Notes: generated from the letters alone by a model not told the origin. DNA of 61,546 bases from an uncultured Azospirillum sp. (GCA_900542055.1 UQMA01000006.1:1-61546), one strand, 5' to 3'; shown: positions 7,681 through 17,070, counted from the first letter of the stretch. Numbers and translations: made by a program.

Positions 7681-9126
7681 TCAGTTTCTCCAAAAATTGC
7701 GTGTAAATACGACCAAAACCGTTAAAATTTCCAAACGACCAAGCAACATTGCTATTGATAGCAAATCTTTTGCAAAAGAGGATAAAAAGCCGTAATTTCC
7801 ATTCGGACCGATACTGTCAATCACTCCCGGACCCACATTGGTAATACATCCCACTACTGCCGCTAAGGCTGTAAAAATATCAACATTAGACAATGTCAGC
7901 AACAAAACCAAAAATACAATTGTAAAAAAATATAAAGTTGTAAAGACCAAAACTGATGATGTAACCCGTTCGCTTAAAATAAAATTTTTAATTTTAAATG
8001 GCATAACACGCTTTGGAGCAACCGCCAATGCCATTGAATGTTTCAAAAAAGCCCAAATAACCTGCCAACGAAAAATTTTGATAGATCCTGTTGTTGAACC
8101 GGGACAGCCGCCGATAAAGGACATAACGGCAAAGGCAGCAACCGAAAAACTTCCCCATGACAAAAAATCATCTGACGACAGACCTGTTGTTGTTACCACA
8201 GATACAACGTTAAAAGCGGCATAGCGCAAACAAGAAAAAATATCGTTTTTCACTCCGAAAACGCGCATCCATAACGCTAAACCGACTACAATCCAAAACA
8301 AAGTTTTTAAAAAAGCAACCACTTGCACTGTTCGAATAGAATGTCTGAACTTATTTTGCATTAGCATAACAAAAAAAGTCATCGGCAACGCCGACAAAAT
8401 CATAAACAATATAAGCACTGCTTCAATAAGCGGACTGTTATAAAAAGCTATTGACTGATTTTTAGTCGAAGATCCGGCTGTTGCCACAGCCGATAAACCG
8501 TGAGCCACAGCATCAAACCACCCCATTCCGGCAAAATACAAACATACTATGCACGAAATGTCAAAAAGCACATAAACCAATATAATTCGTTTAGCAATAT
8601 AATGAAATTTAGGCATAAATTTATCATTTATGTCAGAGTTTTCCAATTCAAAAATTTGCATACCGCCAATACCTAATAACGGCAAAAGCGCAACAGCAAA
8701 AATAATAACCCCAATACCTCCGAGGCAATTTAAAATAGAACGCCAAAGCAAAATCGGCTTAGGCAAAGCTTCCACATCCTTAAAAATTGTGGCGCCGGTG
8801 CCGCTGATTTCGGACACTGCTTCAAAAAAGGCATCATGAAAATTATCGACACAGCCATACAAAACAAACGGCAAAGCCGATAAAATACTGATACTCAGCC
8901 AGCTTGTCGTCGTCAATAAATACCCTTGTTTAATACTGATATTGTTAACGGTTGTTCTGTTGGATAAAAAAAGCGACATTCCGATAAAAAAAGTAAACAA
9001 GGCCGCATTTAAGAAATAAGACCACGACAAATGATTGGCATACATATCATAACCGGCCACCGTCAGCATTGCACAGCCCAAAACACTGATAAAGTAACCA
9101 TTAATCATTAAAACCAGCTGCCACAT
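7681..9126 (-). CDS. trkH: Trk-type potassium uptake protein TrkH
   Basis: TrkH is the membrane channel-like subunit of a potassium uptake system. At 481 residues with about ten membrane segments it has the family length. The four pore loops with selectivity-filter glycines can be followed: ISGTGATIF, ATAGSSTKN, TTTGLSSDDF and TNVGPGV. The cytoplasmic partner TrkA is not in this window. The following PH-domain gene begins 1 base after its stop codon. Confidence 0.94.
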   Translation of the reverse strand: MWQLVLMINGYFISVLGCAMLTVAGYDMYANHLSWSYFLNAALFTFFIGMSLFLSNRTTVNNISIKQGYLLTTTSWLSISILSALPFVLYGCVDNFHDAFFEAVSEISGTGATIFKDVEALPKPILLWRSILNCLGGIGVIIFAVALLPLLGIGGMQIFELENSDINDKFMPKFHYIAKRIILVYVLFDISCIVCLYFAGMGWFDAVAHGLSAVATAGSSTKNQSIAFYNSPLIEAVLILFMILSALPMTFFVMLMQNKFRHSIRTVQVVAFLKTLFWIVVGLALWMRVFGVKNDIFSCLRYAAFNVVSVVTTTGLSSDDFLSWGSFSVAAFAVMSFIGGCPGSTTGSIKIFRWQVIWAFLKHSMALAVAPKRVMPFKIKNFILSERVTSSVLVFTTLYFFTIVFLVLLLTLSNVDIFTALAAVVGCITNVGPGVIDSIGPNGNYGFLSSFAKDLLSIAMLLGRLEILTVLVVFTRNFWRN

Positions 9127-9160
9127 CTCTTTCTTTCCGAAAATTTTCTAATTCAAAAAT

Positions 9161-10027
9161 TTATCGAGCAGTCACTTTATCCGAAAAACCGTTTTTAACC
9201 ATCAAATTATTGATATCCGTTTCTCCGACATAGCATTCTGCTGTTGCAACCTGTCCTTCTTTGGTATAAGCCAAAATTTGGCAAAGAACTTCTTCATCTT
9301 TTACCAGATTTTTCAAAAAGACGCCGGCTTTAACCCCTCTTCCGTTTAAGGGGTTAGAATAAATGCCATACAAAAAGATATAAGTATCATTCACTGTTAA
9401 CTCATTGGCATTATGAATCTTTGCCGTTCCTCTGACTTCAACCGGCTCATTTAAATAATTCAAACTGTCAAACTCACCATAATGACGGCGATAATCAAAA
9501 TCTTCCGTAACAACAGGATGCTGCACTGCAACAACATTTGACTGTTCTTCAACTGTTGTTTTTTCGGGTGTTATAGGTTGTTCATCATAGTTTTCGGCAT
9601 TATCTTCAGCCCGACGAATATCGCCGATATTAACTACCTCTGAAGCTTCTTCCGCCAAAACATCGACTTTTTGCGGTGCCCGACCGCTGGCTTTAACAAA
9701 CATCTGGCGGCGAATTTCACGCTGACCGGTTGCATAATTGCTTTCGACCAGTGTATCAGTGCCTTTTTCTTTTTGAGTATGAGGAACAATAATCTGTTCA
9801 TTTACATCATGAACCAATTTTACATACCAATCATAAACTTTTTCAGGTTTAACACCATACATAACCGGAATAAAATAGACAATTGCTCCGAGCGCCGCTA
9901 AAAAAAACAAGCAACGCAACGGTTTGCGAAAAGGATAAGTTATAAACATAACAATTTTATGAAAAACACCGGTTGCGCCGGAAATTTGTTTAATATCTTC
10001 TTCTTTTTTCTTACTACTCAAAGCCAT
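9161..10027 (-). CDS. Membrane-anchored protein with staphylococcal-nuclease-like domain
   Basis: A cytoplasmic start is followed by one membrane segment (about residues 38-58). A long polar stretch leads to a C-terminal domain at about 195-288 resembling the thermonuclease/SNase fold (VRGTAKIHNANELTVNDTYI, LYGI, VKAGVFLKNLV, ATAECYVGETDINNLMVKNG). The Arg and Glu residues of true thermonuclease active sites are not evident, so it may be a non-catalytic member. GGAG lies 8 bases before the ATG. Monocistronic or grouped with trkH (34-base gap). Confidence 0.72.
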   Translation of the reverse strand: MALSSKKKEEDIKQISGATGVFHKIVMFITYPFRKPLRCLFFLAALGAIVYFIPVMYGVKPEKVYDWYVKLVHDVNEQIIVPHTQKEKGTDTLVESNYATGQREIRRQMFVKASGRAPQKVDVLAEEASEVVNIGDIRRAEDNAENYDEQPITPEKTTVEEQSNVVAVQHPVVTEDFDYRRHYGEFDSLNYLNEPVEVRGTAKIHNANELTVNDTYIFLYGIYSNPLNGRGVKAGVFLKNLVKDEEVLCQILAYTKEGQVATAECYVGETDINNLMVKNGFSDKVTAR

Positions 10028-10095
10028 ATCCTTTTCTCCGCTTATTACATTTTAAAGCTAACCGTTATTTGCAGCCAATTCAAGCAAAAAAGAAA

Positions 10096-10953
10096 TCAGT
10101 GAATATTTTTTCGCAAAAAATCAGGCAATTCATCAAGAGCCGAAGCGCCGGCCGCGCCGCGATGTCCGCCGCCGCCGAATTTAGCAGCCAAACGCGACAC
10201 ATCAACCTCTTTTTTTGAAGAATAAAAAGACAAATTCCATTTACGCTTGCGATTCATATAAAAATTAATCATAACATCATAATATTCGCGGTTTTCCAAT
10301 GAATCATAAAAAGATGAATATCCCTGCGGCATATTGGCGCAAATACATTTCAAACCATCTATTTCGGCTTCAAATGCCATGCTCCTGACCAGCCGGTAAT
10401 TGCGGACATTTATCCAGCTCAAAATTCTTTCGCCTTCCTCAATCATAGCTTCGATATTCAAGCGGTTTTCAAAAAGATCTGTCCAAATTTTATCATCAGG
10501 ACTGTTCACGCCGAAAGACTGCATGGCAAATTCAAATGGGCGCACACGCGGATCGCGCAAATCGAATAAATCATTCTTTGCCAAAAGCTCAACTCCGAGC
10601 GGAACCGGATTATCAGGATAGAAATATTGCCAGCACAGTTCTATTGCGGCCTGCCCCACACGGCGCACGCCTTTGATTTCTTTTTTCCCTTTTAAAATTT
10701 CGGCATTATATTGATCAATAACCGAAGCATGGTGATCAATCCATGTAAAATCTATTTTTTCACTTAATTCAAACATAAAATCAACAGGCAACGCAAAATC
10801 GCAGACAACAATTTTGTCATGTTGCGCAATAATATCATACGGAATTTCCATATCATGGTTAAGTCCCAACAATTCTGCTTCGGGGAAAACTCTTTTGACA
10901 ATCGCGCCGGAACCTTTTCCGTCATGGTCTGCTATATGATAGATGCACAACAT
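10096..10953 (-). CDS. DHH-family phosphoesterase
   Basis: DHH proteins hydrolyse phosphodiester bonds in short RNAs or cyclic nucleotides. The N-terminal metal-binding motif appears as HIADHDGKGSGA, the second Asp as VVCDFALP, and the DHH motif as IDHHASV (about residues 72-78). The C-terminal substrate-binding DHHA1 signature GGGGHRGAAG sits near 263-272. At 285 residues it resembles NrnB-type oligoribonuclease / cyclic dinucleotide phosphodiesterases; the exact substrate cannot be read from sequence. Gap of 11 bases after the MBL hydrolase gene, with AGGAG 8 bases before the ATG. Confidence 0.87.
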   Translation of the reverse strand: MLCIYHIADHDGKGSGAIVKRVFPEAELLGLNHDMEIPYDIIAQHDKIVVCDFALPVDFMFELSEKIDFTWIDHHASVIDQYNAEILKGKKEIKGVRRVGQAAIELCWQYFYPDNPVPLGVELLAKNDLFDLRDPRVRPFEFAMQSFGVNSPDDKIWTDLFENRLNIEAMIEEGERILSWINVRNYRLVRSMAFEAEIDGLKCICANMPQGYSSFYDSLENREYYDVMINFYMNRKRKWNLSFYSSKKEVDVSRLAAKFGGGGHRGAAGASALDELPDFLRKNIH

Positions 10954-10964
10954 ATTTTTTTCTC

Positions 10965-11753
10965 CTAGTCCAAGTTTATTTCCATATTGTCAAATGCCGG
11001 TTCAACATTTTGCGGCGTAATATTACGAATAACATCATAGTCGCATTCAGCCGCCATATGATTTATCACCGCCATTTTGGGATTAACTTTCTTTATATCG
11101 GATAAAATTTCATCCAAACTGGCATGAAATTCTGAACCTTCGGGGGTTGTCAAAGGTACAACCATTAATTTTACAGGCTTTTTAATCATATCAAAAGCTT
11201 TCTTTTCCAAATGACGGTAGTCAGCAATATAAACAATATCGCCATCATTAAAAATATATCCGGTGGAAGGTATGACATGCCCTATCAGTCTGATAGGAGT
11301 AATTTTTAAATCGTTGATAAAAAACGGTTTGTAATACTCAACTTCGTTGGCAATCAAACTTGGATGGGTCGAAACGTCATTGGTATGTTCGGGAGTTGCC
11401 AACAAATACGGAAAACGAGTTTTAATAACTTTTAAAGTGCTTTCCGTTCCGTAAAAATTAAGACTGCTTCCGTTCACACGGTTAATTTCGCGCAAATCGT
11501 CAATTCCGTGCAAATGGTCGGCATGCGGATGCGTATAAAGCACGGCATTCAGATGATCAATATGCTTTGACAACAATTGACTACGTAAATCAGGCGAAGT
11601 ATCAATTAATATTTTGGTATTGTTATATTCTAAATATACTGTTGTACGGGTGCGGCAATTTTTCGGATTGTTCGGATCACATCTGCCCCAGCCAATAGCA
11701 ATAGCCGGAACTCCGGGAGCTGCGCCGCTCCCCAGAATAGTCATTTTATACAT
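10965..11753 (-). CDS. MBL-fold metallo-hydrolase (PhnP-like)
   Basis: A metallo-beta-lactamase-fold phosphodiesterase. The metal site THPHADHLHG (HxHxDH) lies around residues 75-84, after LIDTSPDLRSQLL; further metal ligands occur in LIGHVIPSTGY, YIADYRH and the final INHMA. The family resembles phosphoribosyl 1,2-cyclic phosphate phosphodiesterase, but in this genomic slot (after tatD) its substrate is unknown. The start ATG overlaps the tatD stop by one base (TGATG), so translation is coupled. Confidence 0.9.
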   Translation of the reverse strand: MYKMTILGSGAAPGVPAIAIGWGRCDPNNPKNCRTRTTVYLEYNNTKILIDTSPDLRSQLLSKHIDHLNAVLYTHPHADHLHGIDDLREINRVNGSSLNFYGTESTLKVIKTRFPYLLATPEHTNDVSTHPSLIANEVEYYKPFFINDLKITPIRLIGHVIPSTGYIFNDGDIVYIADYRHLEKKAFDMIKKPVKLMVVPLTTPEGSEFHASLDEILSDIKKVNPKMAVINHMAAECDYDVIRNITPQNVEPAFDNMEINLD

Positions 11754-12547
11754 CAGTATTTATACCTCCCTTTGTCACTGGCTTTACGGAATAATTTATA
11801 AAAATTTTCAGATGTTATTTCAGCAATTTCTTCATAAGAAATATTTTTGATTTGAGCCAATTTCTCAGCCACATACCGAACATTTGCCGGTTCATTGCGA
11901 TGTCCACGCAGCGGCACGGGCGCCAAAAAAGGAGAATCTGTTTCCACCAACAGCCTGTCATTGGGAACTTCGGCAAAAATATCCCGCAAATCACCGCTTT
12001 TATTAAATGTGATAATTCCTGATGCCGATATGTAAAATCCGATTGAAAGAGCAAATTCCGCCAATTTCTCAGATCCTGAAAAACAATGTATTTCACCGTT
12101 GAAAGTTTTTTGTTTGTAGGCTTCTTTCAAAATTGCAATTGTGTCATCATCTGCATCTCGCGTATGTATAATGAGCGGAAGTCCTGTTTCCTGCGCTGCC
12201 GCAATATGCGCTTTAAAAACATTAAACTGATTTTCTTTGGTGCTGTAATCATAATAATAATCCAAACCGCATTCACCGATAGCCACAACTTTTTTATGCT
12301 TAGTCTTTTCAACCAAAGTTTCAGCCGTCAAATTGGTGTTTTCATCAGCATTATGAGGATGTACGCCGACAGCAGTATAAATAAAAGGATATTTTTCAGA
12401 CAAATCCAATTGTCCGTCAAAACCATCCAAACCGTTTCCCGCATTCAAAACGGCTGTTACGCCGTTTTCTTTCATATGCTGAATAATTTCGTCAATATCA
12501 CCTTCAAAATCATTAAAATCAATATGGCAATGACTGTCTACTAACAT
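11753..12547 (-). CDS. tatD: TatD-family metal-dependent hydrolase
   Basis: TatD-type DNases are TIM-barrel metalloenzymes with 3'-5' exonuclease activity. All signatures are present: VDSHCHIDF at the start, VGVHPHN, GECGLDYYYD, IHTRDA, IHCFSGS and VETDSPFLAP. At 264 residues it is full length. It follows holB after 9 bases with GGGAG upstream of the ATG. In most alphaproteobacteria metG lies between holB and tatD; it is missing here. Confidence 0.95.
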   Translation of the reverse strand: MLVDSHCHIDFNDFEGDIDEIIQHMKENGVTAVLNAGNGLDGFDGQLDLSEKYPFIYTAVGVHPHNADENTNLTAETLVEKTKHKKVVAIGECGLDYYYDYSTKENQFNVFKAHIAAAQETGLPLIIHTRDADDDTIAILKEAYKQKTFNGEIHCFSGSEKLAEFALSIGFYISASGIITFNKSGDLRDIFAEVPNDRLLVETDSPFLAPVPLRGHRNEPANVRYVAEKLAQIKNISYEEIAEITSENFYKLFRKASDKGRYKY

Positions 12548-12556
12548 ATTTCTCCC

Positions 12557-13597
12557 TCAGTTTATTTTGCACAAACGTCCGATAACATTAATCAAAACCT
12601 GCTTTTTATCCATATTCAAACTTTCGGCCTGCCGAAAGCAATGAACAGCATTTTCCCAAGCTGAAGCCATTTCTTCAACCTGTGCGCTGCCGGCTATATT
12701 ATCCGAACAAAACTTCAAAATCAATTCACAGGCCAAATTATAACTGTTTTCATCGGCAACAGCGCTGTTAACCCAAGCCAGCAAATCATCAATTTTAAAT
12801 TTTTGTTTTGCATATATAATATCTTGCAAGCCTTTATAAACCTTTAATGCTTGACCATCGGCATAATTAAGCGCTTTTCCTATGCTTCCCGACGCTATTG
12901 CCGCCAAACCTTTAATTTCTTCTTCACTCAGCTGCGGACGGTATCGGCGTAGCAAACTGATTATATTTTCTTCTTTTAACGGTTTCAAAACTAACTTTGA
13001 GCACCTTGATTTTATAGTTGGCAGCAAGCGTCCGACATTATGGCTAATCAACATCAAAATGCTTCTAGCAGGCGGTTCTTCGAGAATTTTAAGCAAAGCA
13101 TTGGCTGCCGCTGTGTTCATATCGTCAATACTATCAATAATCACCACACGCCAACCGTTTTGCGAAGATTTTTTTGCCATAAATTCATTAATGGTTCTAA
13201 CATCGTCTATTCTGATAAAAGCCGATTTTTTCAAATTTTGCATATCGGTTTCGTTCATAGCCTCGCCGTCGCGGATAGCTTTTATAAGTTTTTTACGGTC
13301 TGTTTCGATATAATCGCGTTCAATAACTTTCAAATCAGGATGCGAGCCGCTGCTGATTAAACGGTTAGATGCACTGTTCGGACTCGTGTTCAAACTGTTT
13401 TTTCCCCGTCCCTCATCAAGCAAAAAACGGGCGAATTTATAGGCAAAAGTTGCTTTTCCGATTCCTTTTTCACCTGAAATCAACCATGAATTGTGCAATG
13501 TCTGATTATTATAAGCATCCAAAATTGCCTTTTCGGCTTCCTCCTGCCCAAGCAGAAAAAAATTATTTTGAGGTGTTATCATATCCGGTTCAGACAT
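12557..13597 (-). CDS. holB: DNA polymerase III delta' subunit
   Basis: Delta' is part of the clamp loader that places the beta clamp on DNA. The 346 residues show a modified P-loop GEKGIGKATFAY (about residues 43-54), the sensor and Walker B stretch VVIIDSIDDMNTAAANALLKILEEPP and the SRCS sensor (IKSRCSKL). The zinc-binding Cys cluster of E. coli delta' is absent, as is common in alphaproteobacteria. It overlaps tmk by 8 bases. Confidence 0.93.
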   Translation of the reverse strand: MSEPDMITPQNNFFLLGQEEAEKAILDAYNNQTLHNSWLISGEKGIGKATFAYKFARFLLDEGRGKNSLNTSPNSASNRLISSGSHPDLKVIERDYIETDRKKLIKAIRDGEAMNETDMQNLKKSAFIRIDDVRTINEFMAKKSSQNGWRVVIIDSIDDMNTAAANALLKILEEPPARSILMLISHNVGRLLPTIKSRCSKLVLKPLKEENIISLLRRYRPQLSEEEIKGLAAIASGSIGKALNYADGQALKVYKGLQDIIYAKQKFKIDDLLAWVNSAVADENSYNLACELILKFCSDNIAGSAQVEEMASAWENAVHCFRQAESLNMDKKQVLINVIGRLCKIN

Positions 13598-14234
13598 TTA
13601 TAAGCCTTTCATCAACAACCTTAACAATGTCGCTGTGCAAATCATGCACAGACTGTTCTGCATTCAAAACAACATACCGATTTGCTGTTTTGGCAATTTC
13701 TAAAAAACCGTTTCTTAAATTGTTGTGAAAATCCAATTTTCGACTTTCAAACCTTATTTCCTGCTCCTCATAATGACTGTTTTTTACCATTGAACGTGAC
13801 AGTCCTATTTGAGGATCTATATCCAAAATCAAAGTCAAATCAGGATAAAAATCACCTACGGTTATATTATATAAGTCTTCCAAAATTTTTTTAGGCACTC
13901 TTTTATTATAACCGTAATATTGATAAGCCATAGTCGAATCTGCAAAACGATCACTGATTACCCAGCTGCCTTTTTCCAATGCAGGCCAAACCTTTTGCTG
14001 CAGATGAATACGGCGGTCAGCATAATATAAAAGCGCTTCAGCAATAGGATCAAATTTGTCTTTATCTCCCGTACAGAGCAATCTGCGCAGTTCTGTGCCT
14101 ATTTCCGTTCCCCCAGGTTCTCGGGTAATGACCACATCTATTCCTTTAGAGGATAAATATTCTTCAAGCAGCTTAACTTGTGTGGATTTACCGGTTCCTT
14201 CTCCACCTTCAACCGTAATAAAACGACCAACCAT
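13590..14234 (-). CDS. tmk: Thymidylate kinase
   Basis: Tmk converts dTMP to dTDP. The P-loop GGEGTGKSTQ (about residues 9-18), the DR motif TREPGGTEIG and the LID-adjacent DRFADSTMAYQYYG are all canonical. A TTG at 14237 could also start the frame. The ATG at 14234 is preferred because GGAG lies 8 bases upstream and it starts directly after dacA. The 3' end overlaps holB. Confidence 0.95.
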   Translation of the reverse strand: MVGRFITVEGGEGTGKSTQVKLLEEYLSSKGIDVVITREPGGTEIGTELRRLLCTGDKDKFDPIAEALLYYADRRIHLQQKVWPALEKGSWVISDRFADSTMAYQYYGYNKRVPKKILEDLYNITVGDFYPDLTLILDIDPQIGLSRSMVKNSHYEEQEIRFESRKLDFHNNLRNGFLEIAKTANRYVVLNAEQSVHDLHSDIVKVVDERLINV

Positions 14235-14237
14235 CAA

Positions 14238-15380
14238 TTATTCTCCAAACAGAAAATAACTTATATTGCTTCTGATTCTTCCGAAAAATCCCAATTTTTC
14301 AACATTGTGATCCGCATACAACGGAATTACGCGTGTTTTCTGCCCTTCAACTTTGAGTTTGACTTCGCCGAGTTTTTGCCCTTGCTTAATAGGAGCTTTA
14401 ACCGGTTTTTTATACACAGCAGTCAGCTTAGCGTCGCGTGCTGCGCTGCGCGGCAAAGTAAATACTTCGTCTTTTCCGGCAACCAAATCAATATTTTTTT
14501 CGCTTCCCATATAAACCGGAACCGAAACCACTCTCTCATATTGCTTAAACACTTTATAATTGTTAAATTCGCGGAATCCCCAGCCCATCAGTTTTTCAGC
14601 CTCTTCCGAGCGCTCTTTGTTAGAGCTCATGCCGCTCATAACTTCAATCAAACGGCGGCCGCCTCTTTTAGCCGAAGCGGTCAGACAATATCCGGCCTCA
14701 TCGGTATGTCCGGTTTTAAGACCGTCAGCATCCTGCATTGTATAAAGCAAAGGATTGCGGTTGCCTTGCACAATATTATTGTATGTGAAAGTTTTCTGAG
14801 AAAAAATAGGATAAAATTCAGGAAAATCATGTATTAATGCACGCGCCAAAATTGCCAAATCTTCCGAAGACATTTTATGATCAGGCGAAGGCAATCCCGT
14901 TGAATTTTCAAAATGAGAATGTTTCAATCCCAATTCAGCGGCTTTTTCATTCATTTTTACTGCAAAATCTTCTTCTGAACCGGCTAAATTTTCAGCAACC
15001 ACAATACAAGCATCATTTCCCGATTGAATTAAAATTCCTTTAATCAAATTTTCAACCGTTACTTTAGCGCCAATAGGCAAAAACATTGTAGAACTGCCGC
15101 TTGCCGCACCGCCTTTTCTCCACGCATTTTCACTGACCGTAAAACTGTCTTCCAATGATAAAGAGCCGTCTTTAATTTTGCTGAACAAAATATAAATAGT
15201 CATCAATTTGCTCATAGACGCAGGAGGAACAGCCGTAAAAGCATTTTTTTCATAAAGATATTCGCCTGTATCATAATCCATTAACAACGCATTTTTAGCT
15301 TTTGTTTCAATAGCTTGCACTTGAACGGCAGCAGTTGTCGCTGCCAAAGTCAATACTGACAAGAATGTATAAAATTTCAT
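14238..15380 (-). CDS. dacA: D-alanyl-D-alanine carboxypeptidase (PBP5/6 type)
   Basis: This periplasmic enzyme trims the terminal D-Ala from peptidoglycan stem peptides. A signal peptide covers residues 1-23 (ending VQVQA). The three penicillin-binding motifs are SMSK at 55-58, SGN at 120-122 and KTG near 222. A C-terminal PBP5-like domain follows, and the last residues (FFGRIRSNISYFLFGE) could form the amphipathic membrane anchor of the family. Good Shine-Dalgarno sequence AGAGG. It lies 8 bases after rlpA and 3 bases before tmk. Confidence 0.95.
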   Translation of the reverse strand: MKFYTFLSVLTLAATTAAVQVQAIETKAKNALLMDYDTGEYLYEKNAFTAVPPASMSKLMTIYILFSKIKDGSLSLEDSFTVSENAWRKGGAASGSSTMFLPIGAKVTVENLIKGILIQSGNDACIVVAENLAGSEEDFAVKMNEKAAELGLKHSHFENSTGLPSPDHKMSSEDLAILARALIHDFPEFYPIFSQKTFTYNNIVQGNRNPLLYTMQDADGLKTGHTDEAGYCLTASAKRGGRRLIEVMSGMSSNKERSEEAEKLMGWGFREFNNYKVFKQYERVVSVPVYMGSEKNIDLVAGKDEVFTLPRSAARDAKLTAVYKKPVKAPIKQGQKLGEVKLKVEGQKTRVIPLYADHNVEKLGFFGRIRSNISYFLFGE

Positions 15381-15388
15381 TTTTACCT

Positions 15389-16372
15389 CTAATTTTCAAC
15401 GATGTGAGCCGCAGGAATTCCAAAATTGCGAATTTTAGCCTGCATATTCAAAGCTGATGAATGTTCTTTATATGGTCCGATTCGAACACGATAGAACGAT
15501 TTTCCGTTAACCTTTGCCGAGCTGACATGCGTTTGGCCAAATTTTTGCAAACGCGAACTCAAAGCTAAAGCGGAGTCGTGATTTGTAAAGGCTCCCGCCT
15601 GCACATAGAAACCTTTTGCAACAGCCGCATTTTCCGTAACTCTTGCAGATGCTTTTGAAGTTGCTTCGGAAGACGGAATTTTCAAAGTCTTCTCTTCTTC
15701 AGGAGCATAATCATAATTAGGCGTAACATTATTATACGCTGTATCGGTTGTTGCAGCCGTTGCGACGGCAGAACCTGCAATTGCCGGCATTTCCGCAGTA
15801 TTAAGCTTTGCGACAGGCGCTGCGTTAACATCGGAATAAGCCGCGTTTCCTAAAAGCGCAGCCTTTAAATTTTTGCTTTCTTTTTCAAGAACTTCAACTC
15901 TTACTTTAGCTGTTCCCTGCTCTAAAAAACCCAACAATTGAGCAACTTTTTTAGAAACATCGACAATGCGGCTTCGAGCATATGGCCCTCTGTCGTTAAC
16001 TCTAACCACCAAAGAGCGCCCGTTTTCAAGGTTGGTAATACGAACAATAGACGGCAGCGGCAATGTACGATGCGCTGCGGTTAAACTGTGCATATCATAT
16101 TTTTCGCCGTTAGCGGTTCTTTTGGCATGAAAATCAGGTCCGTACCATGAAGCAATTCCGACTTCTTTATAAGAATAATCTTCTTTTGGATAGTACCAGC
16201 GCCCAAGAATCTTATATGGATTTCCAACTTTATAAACCCCGCCTTGATTTCGAATGGCGGCGGCTTGTTTTTGCGGCGGATCGGTAATATCCGGCGACGA
16301 ACTTTCGCAGGCTGCAAGCCCAAAAATCATTATTCCCATGGCGCAAAAGCGCACAAATTCAGCTATTTTCAT
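15389..16372 (-). CDS. rlpA: RlpA-family septal lipoprotein with SPOR domain
   Basis: RlpA proteins are outer-membrane lipoproteins with lytic transglycosylase activity on stem-poor glycan at the division site. The signal peptide ends in lipobox LAAC with Cys22. The double-psi beta-barrel domain spans about 70-160 (IASWYGPDFHAKRTANGE and VRVNDRGPYARSRIVDVS). A low-complexity linker rich in Ala and Thr leads to a C-terminal SPOR domain (about 245-327) that binds denuded peptidoglycan. AGAGG lies shortly before the ATG. It heads the rlpA-dacA-tmk-holB-tatD-MBL-DHH run. Confidence 0.94.
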   Translation of the reverse strand: MKIAEFVRFCAMGIMIFGLAACESSSPDITDPPQKQAAAIRNQGGVYKVGNPYKILGRWYYPKEDYSYKEVGIASWYGPDFHAKRTANGEKYDMHSLTAAHRTLPLPSIVRITNLENGRSLVVRVNDRGPYARSRIVDVSKKVAQLLGFLEQGTAKVRVEVLEKESKNLKAALLGNAAYSDVNAAPVAKLNTAEMPAIAGSAVATAATTDTAYNNVTPNYDYAPEEEKTLKIPSSEATSKASARVTENAAVAKGFYVQAGAFTNHDSALALSSRLQKFGQTHVSSAKVNGKSFYRVRIGPYKEHSSALNMQAKIRNFGIPAAHIVEN

Positions 16373-16463
16373 ATTTTCCTCTAGTCAAATTTTGGCGTAT
16401 TTTATACTATATTTTAAAGCTCGTAAAGCCATATTAAGAAACAAAATACAAAAAAATCACATA

Positions 16464-16491
16464 TTGCCAAATAATTTTTGCATGCTATGAT
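16464..16491 (+). promoter_or_regulatory. Candidate sigma70 promoter for the small membrane protein
   Basis: TTGCCA and TATGAT are 16 bases apart and end 34 bases before the start codon at 16526. Confidence 0.55.
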
Positions 16492-16525
16492 TTCGCAAAC
16501 AAAACTTCTTATAGGGAACAAAAAA

Positions 16526-16876
16526 ATGAGTAGAAAAAAACTGTATTTCACAATTCTGATTGCCGCACTTATACTTGTTGCAGCAGCTTTTCTTTTAAAC
16601 ATTAAACCGATTGCCGTCACCTTGGGCGTTATGCGCGGCATGATAAACGAATGGCCGGTTTGGATATCCGCGGTTATTTGCGCTTTTGTTTTTTCAAAAT
16701 TCAAAAATTATTGGCTGGTTATGCTGGGATGCGCTTTTGCAACCTCTTGCGCTGTGCAGGCATTTTTGTTCTCACCTTTGATAAAAGCCGGTTTTTACAC
16801 AATAAGTGTACGCGCTTTATTGTTTATGTGCATAGTCTTTATTATCGATTATTTAAGATTAATTTTTAAAAGATAA
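16526..16876 (+). CDS. Small multi-pass membrane protein of unknown function
   Basis: A 116-residue hydrophobic protein with about four membrane segments (roughly residues 7-25, 38-55, 58-80 and 88-110) and short positively charged loops. I do not recognise the family. The frame is open from 16478, but ATG 16526 (MSRKKLYF) is the better start because it places AGGGA a suitable distance upstream and follows a good promoter. It is divergent from rlpA and precedes tRNA-Ser without a visible terminator of its own. Confidence 0.75.
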   Translation: MSRKKLYFTILIAALILVAAAFLLNIKPIAVTLGVMRGMINEWPVWISAVICAFVFSKFKNYWLVMLGCAFATSCAVQAFLFSPLIKAGFYTISVRALLFMCIVFIIDYLRLIFKR

Positions 16877-16885
16877 AAAAAACAC

Positions 16886-16912
16886 TTGACGTTTGAAATT
16901 GTTTTGTATAAA
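16886..16912 (+). promoter_or_regulatory. Candidate promoter of tRNA-Ser
   Basis: TTGACG and TATAAA are 15 bases apart, ending 18 bases before the tRNA. The spacing is short, but both boxes are close to consensus. Confidence 0.5.
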
Positions 16913-16930
16913 AACATAACAGTTTCGAAT

Positions 16931-17018
16931 GGAGAGTTGGCAGAGCGGTTTAATGCACCTGACTTGAAATCAGACGTAGGGCAACCTACCCGGGGTTCGA
17001 ATCCCTGACTCTCCGCCA
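16931..17018 (+). tRNA. tRNA-Ser (anticodon UGA)
   Basis: The acceptor stem GGAGAGT pairs with ACTCTCC, followed by discriminator G and an encoded CCA. The anticodon loop CTTGAAA gives anticodon UGA. A long variable arm (GTAGGGCAACCTAC) is the mark of a class II tRNA, fitting serine. The T loop GTTCGAATC is standard. Confidence 0.97.
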
Positions 17019-17021
17019 ATT

Positions 17022-17052
17022 AAAAAGAGCGCTTTTTCAGCGCTCTTTTTTT
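17022..17052 (+). terminator. Intrinsic terminator after tRNA-Ser
   Basis: AAAAAGAGCGC and GCGCTCTTTTT form a perfect stem around a short loop, followed by T residues. Confidence 0.9.
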
Positions 17053-17070
17053 ATATCAAAATAACCACAG

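Noticed and set aside
7838..8224. Plus-strand open frame antisense to trkH
   Set aside because: It is a shadow of the trkH coding frame; the composition reflects membrane-helix codons read backwards.
14178..14837. Long plus-strand open frame opposite dacA
   Set aside because: dacA has all penicillin-binding motifs in its frame. The antisense frame is rich in Phe, His and Asn, as expected of a shadow.
16931..17052. tRNA-Ser as an integration site for a mobile element
   Set aside because: The tRNA is followed directly by its terminator and then an ordinary gene. No integrase or repeated tRNA 3' end was seen nearby.
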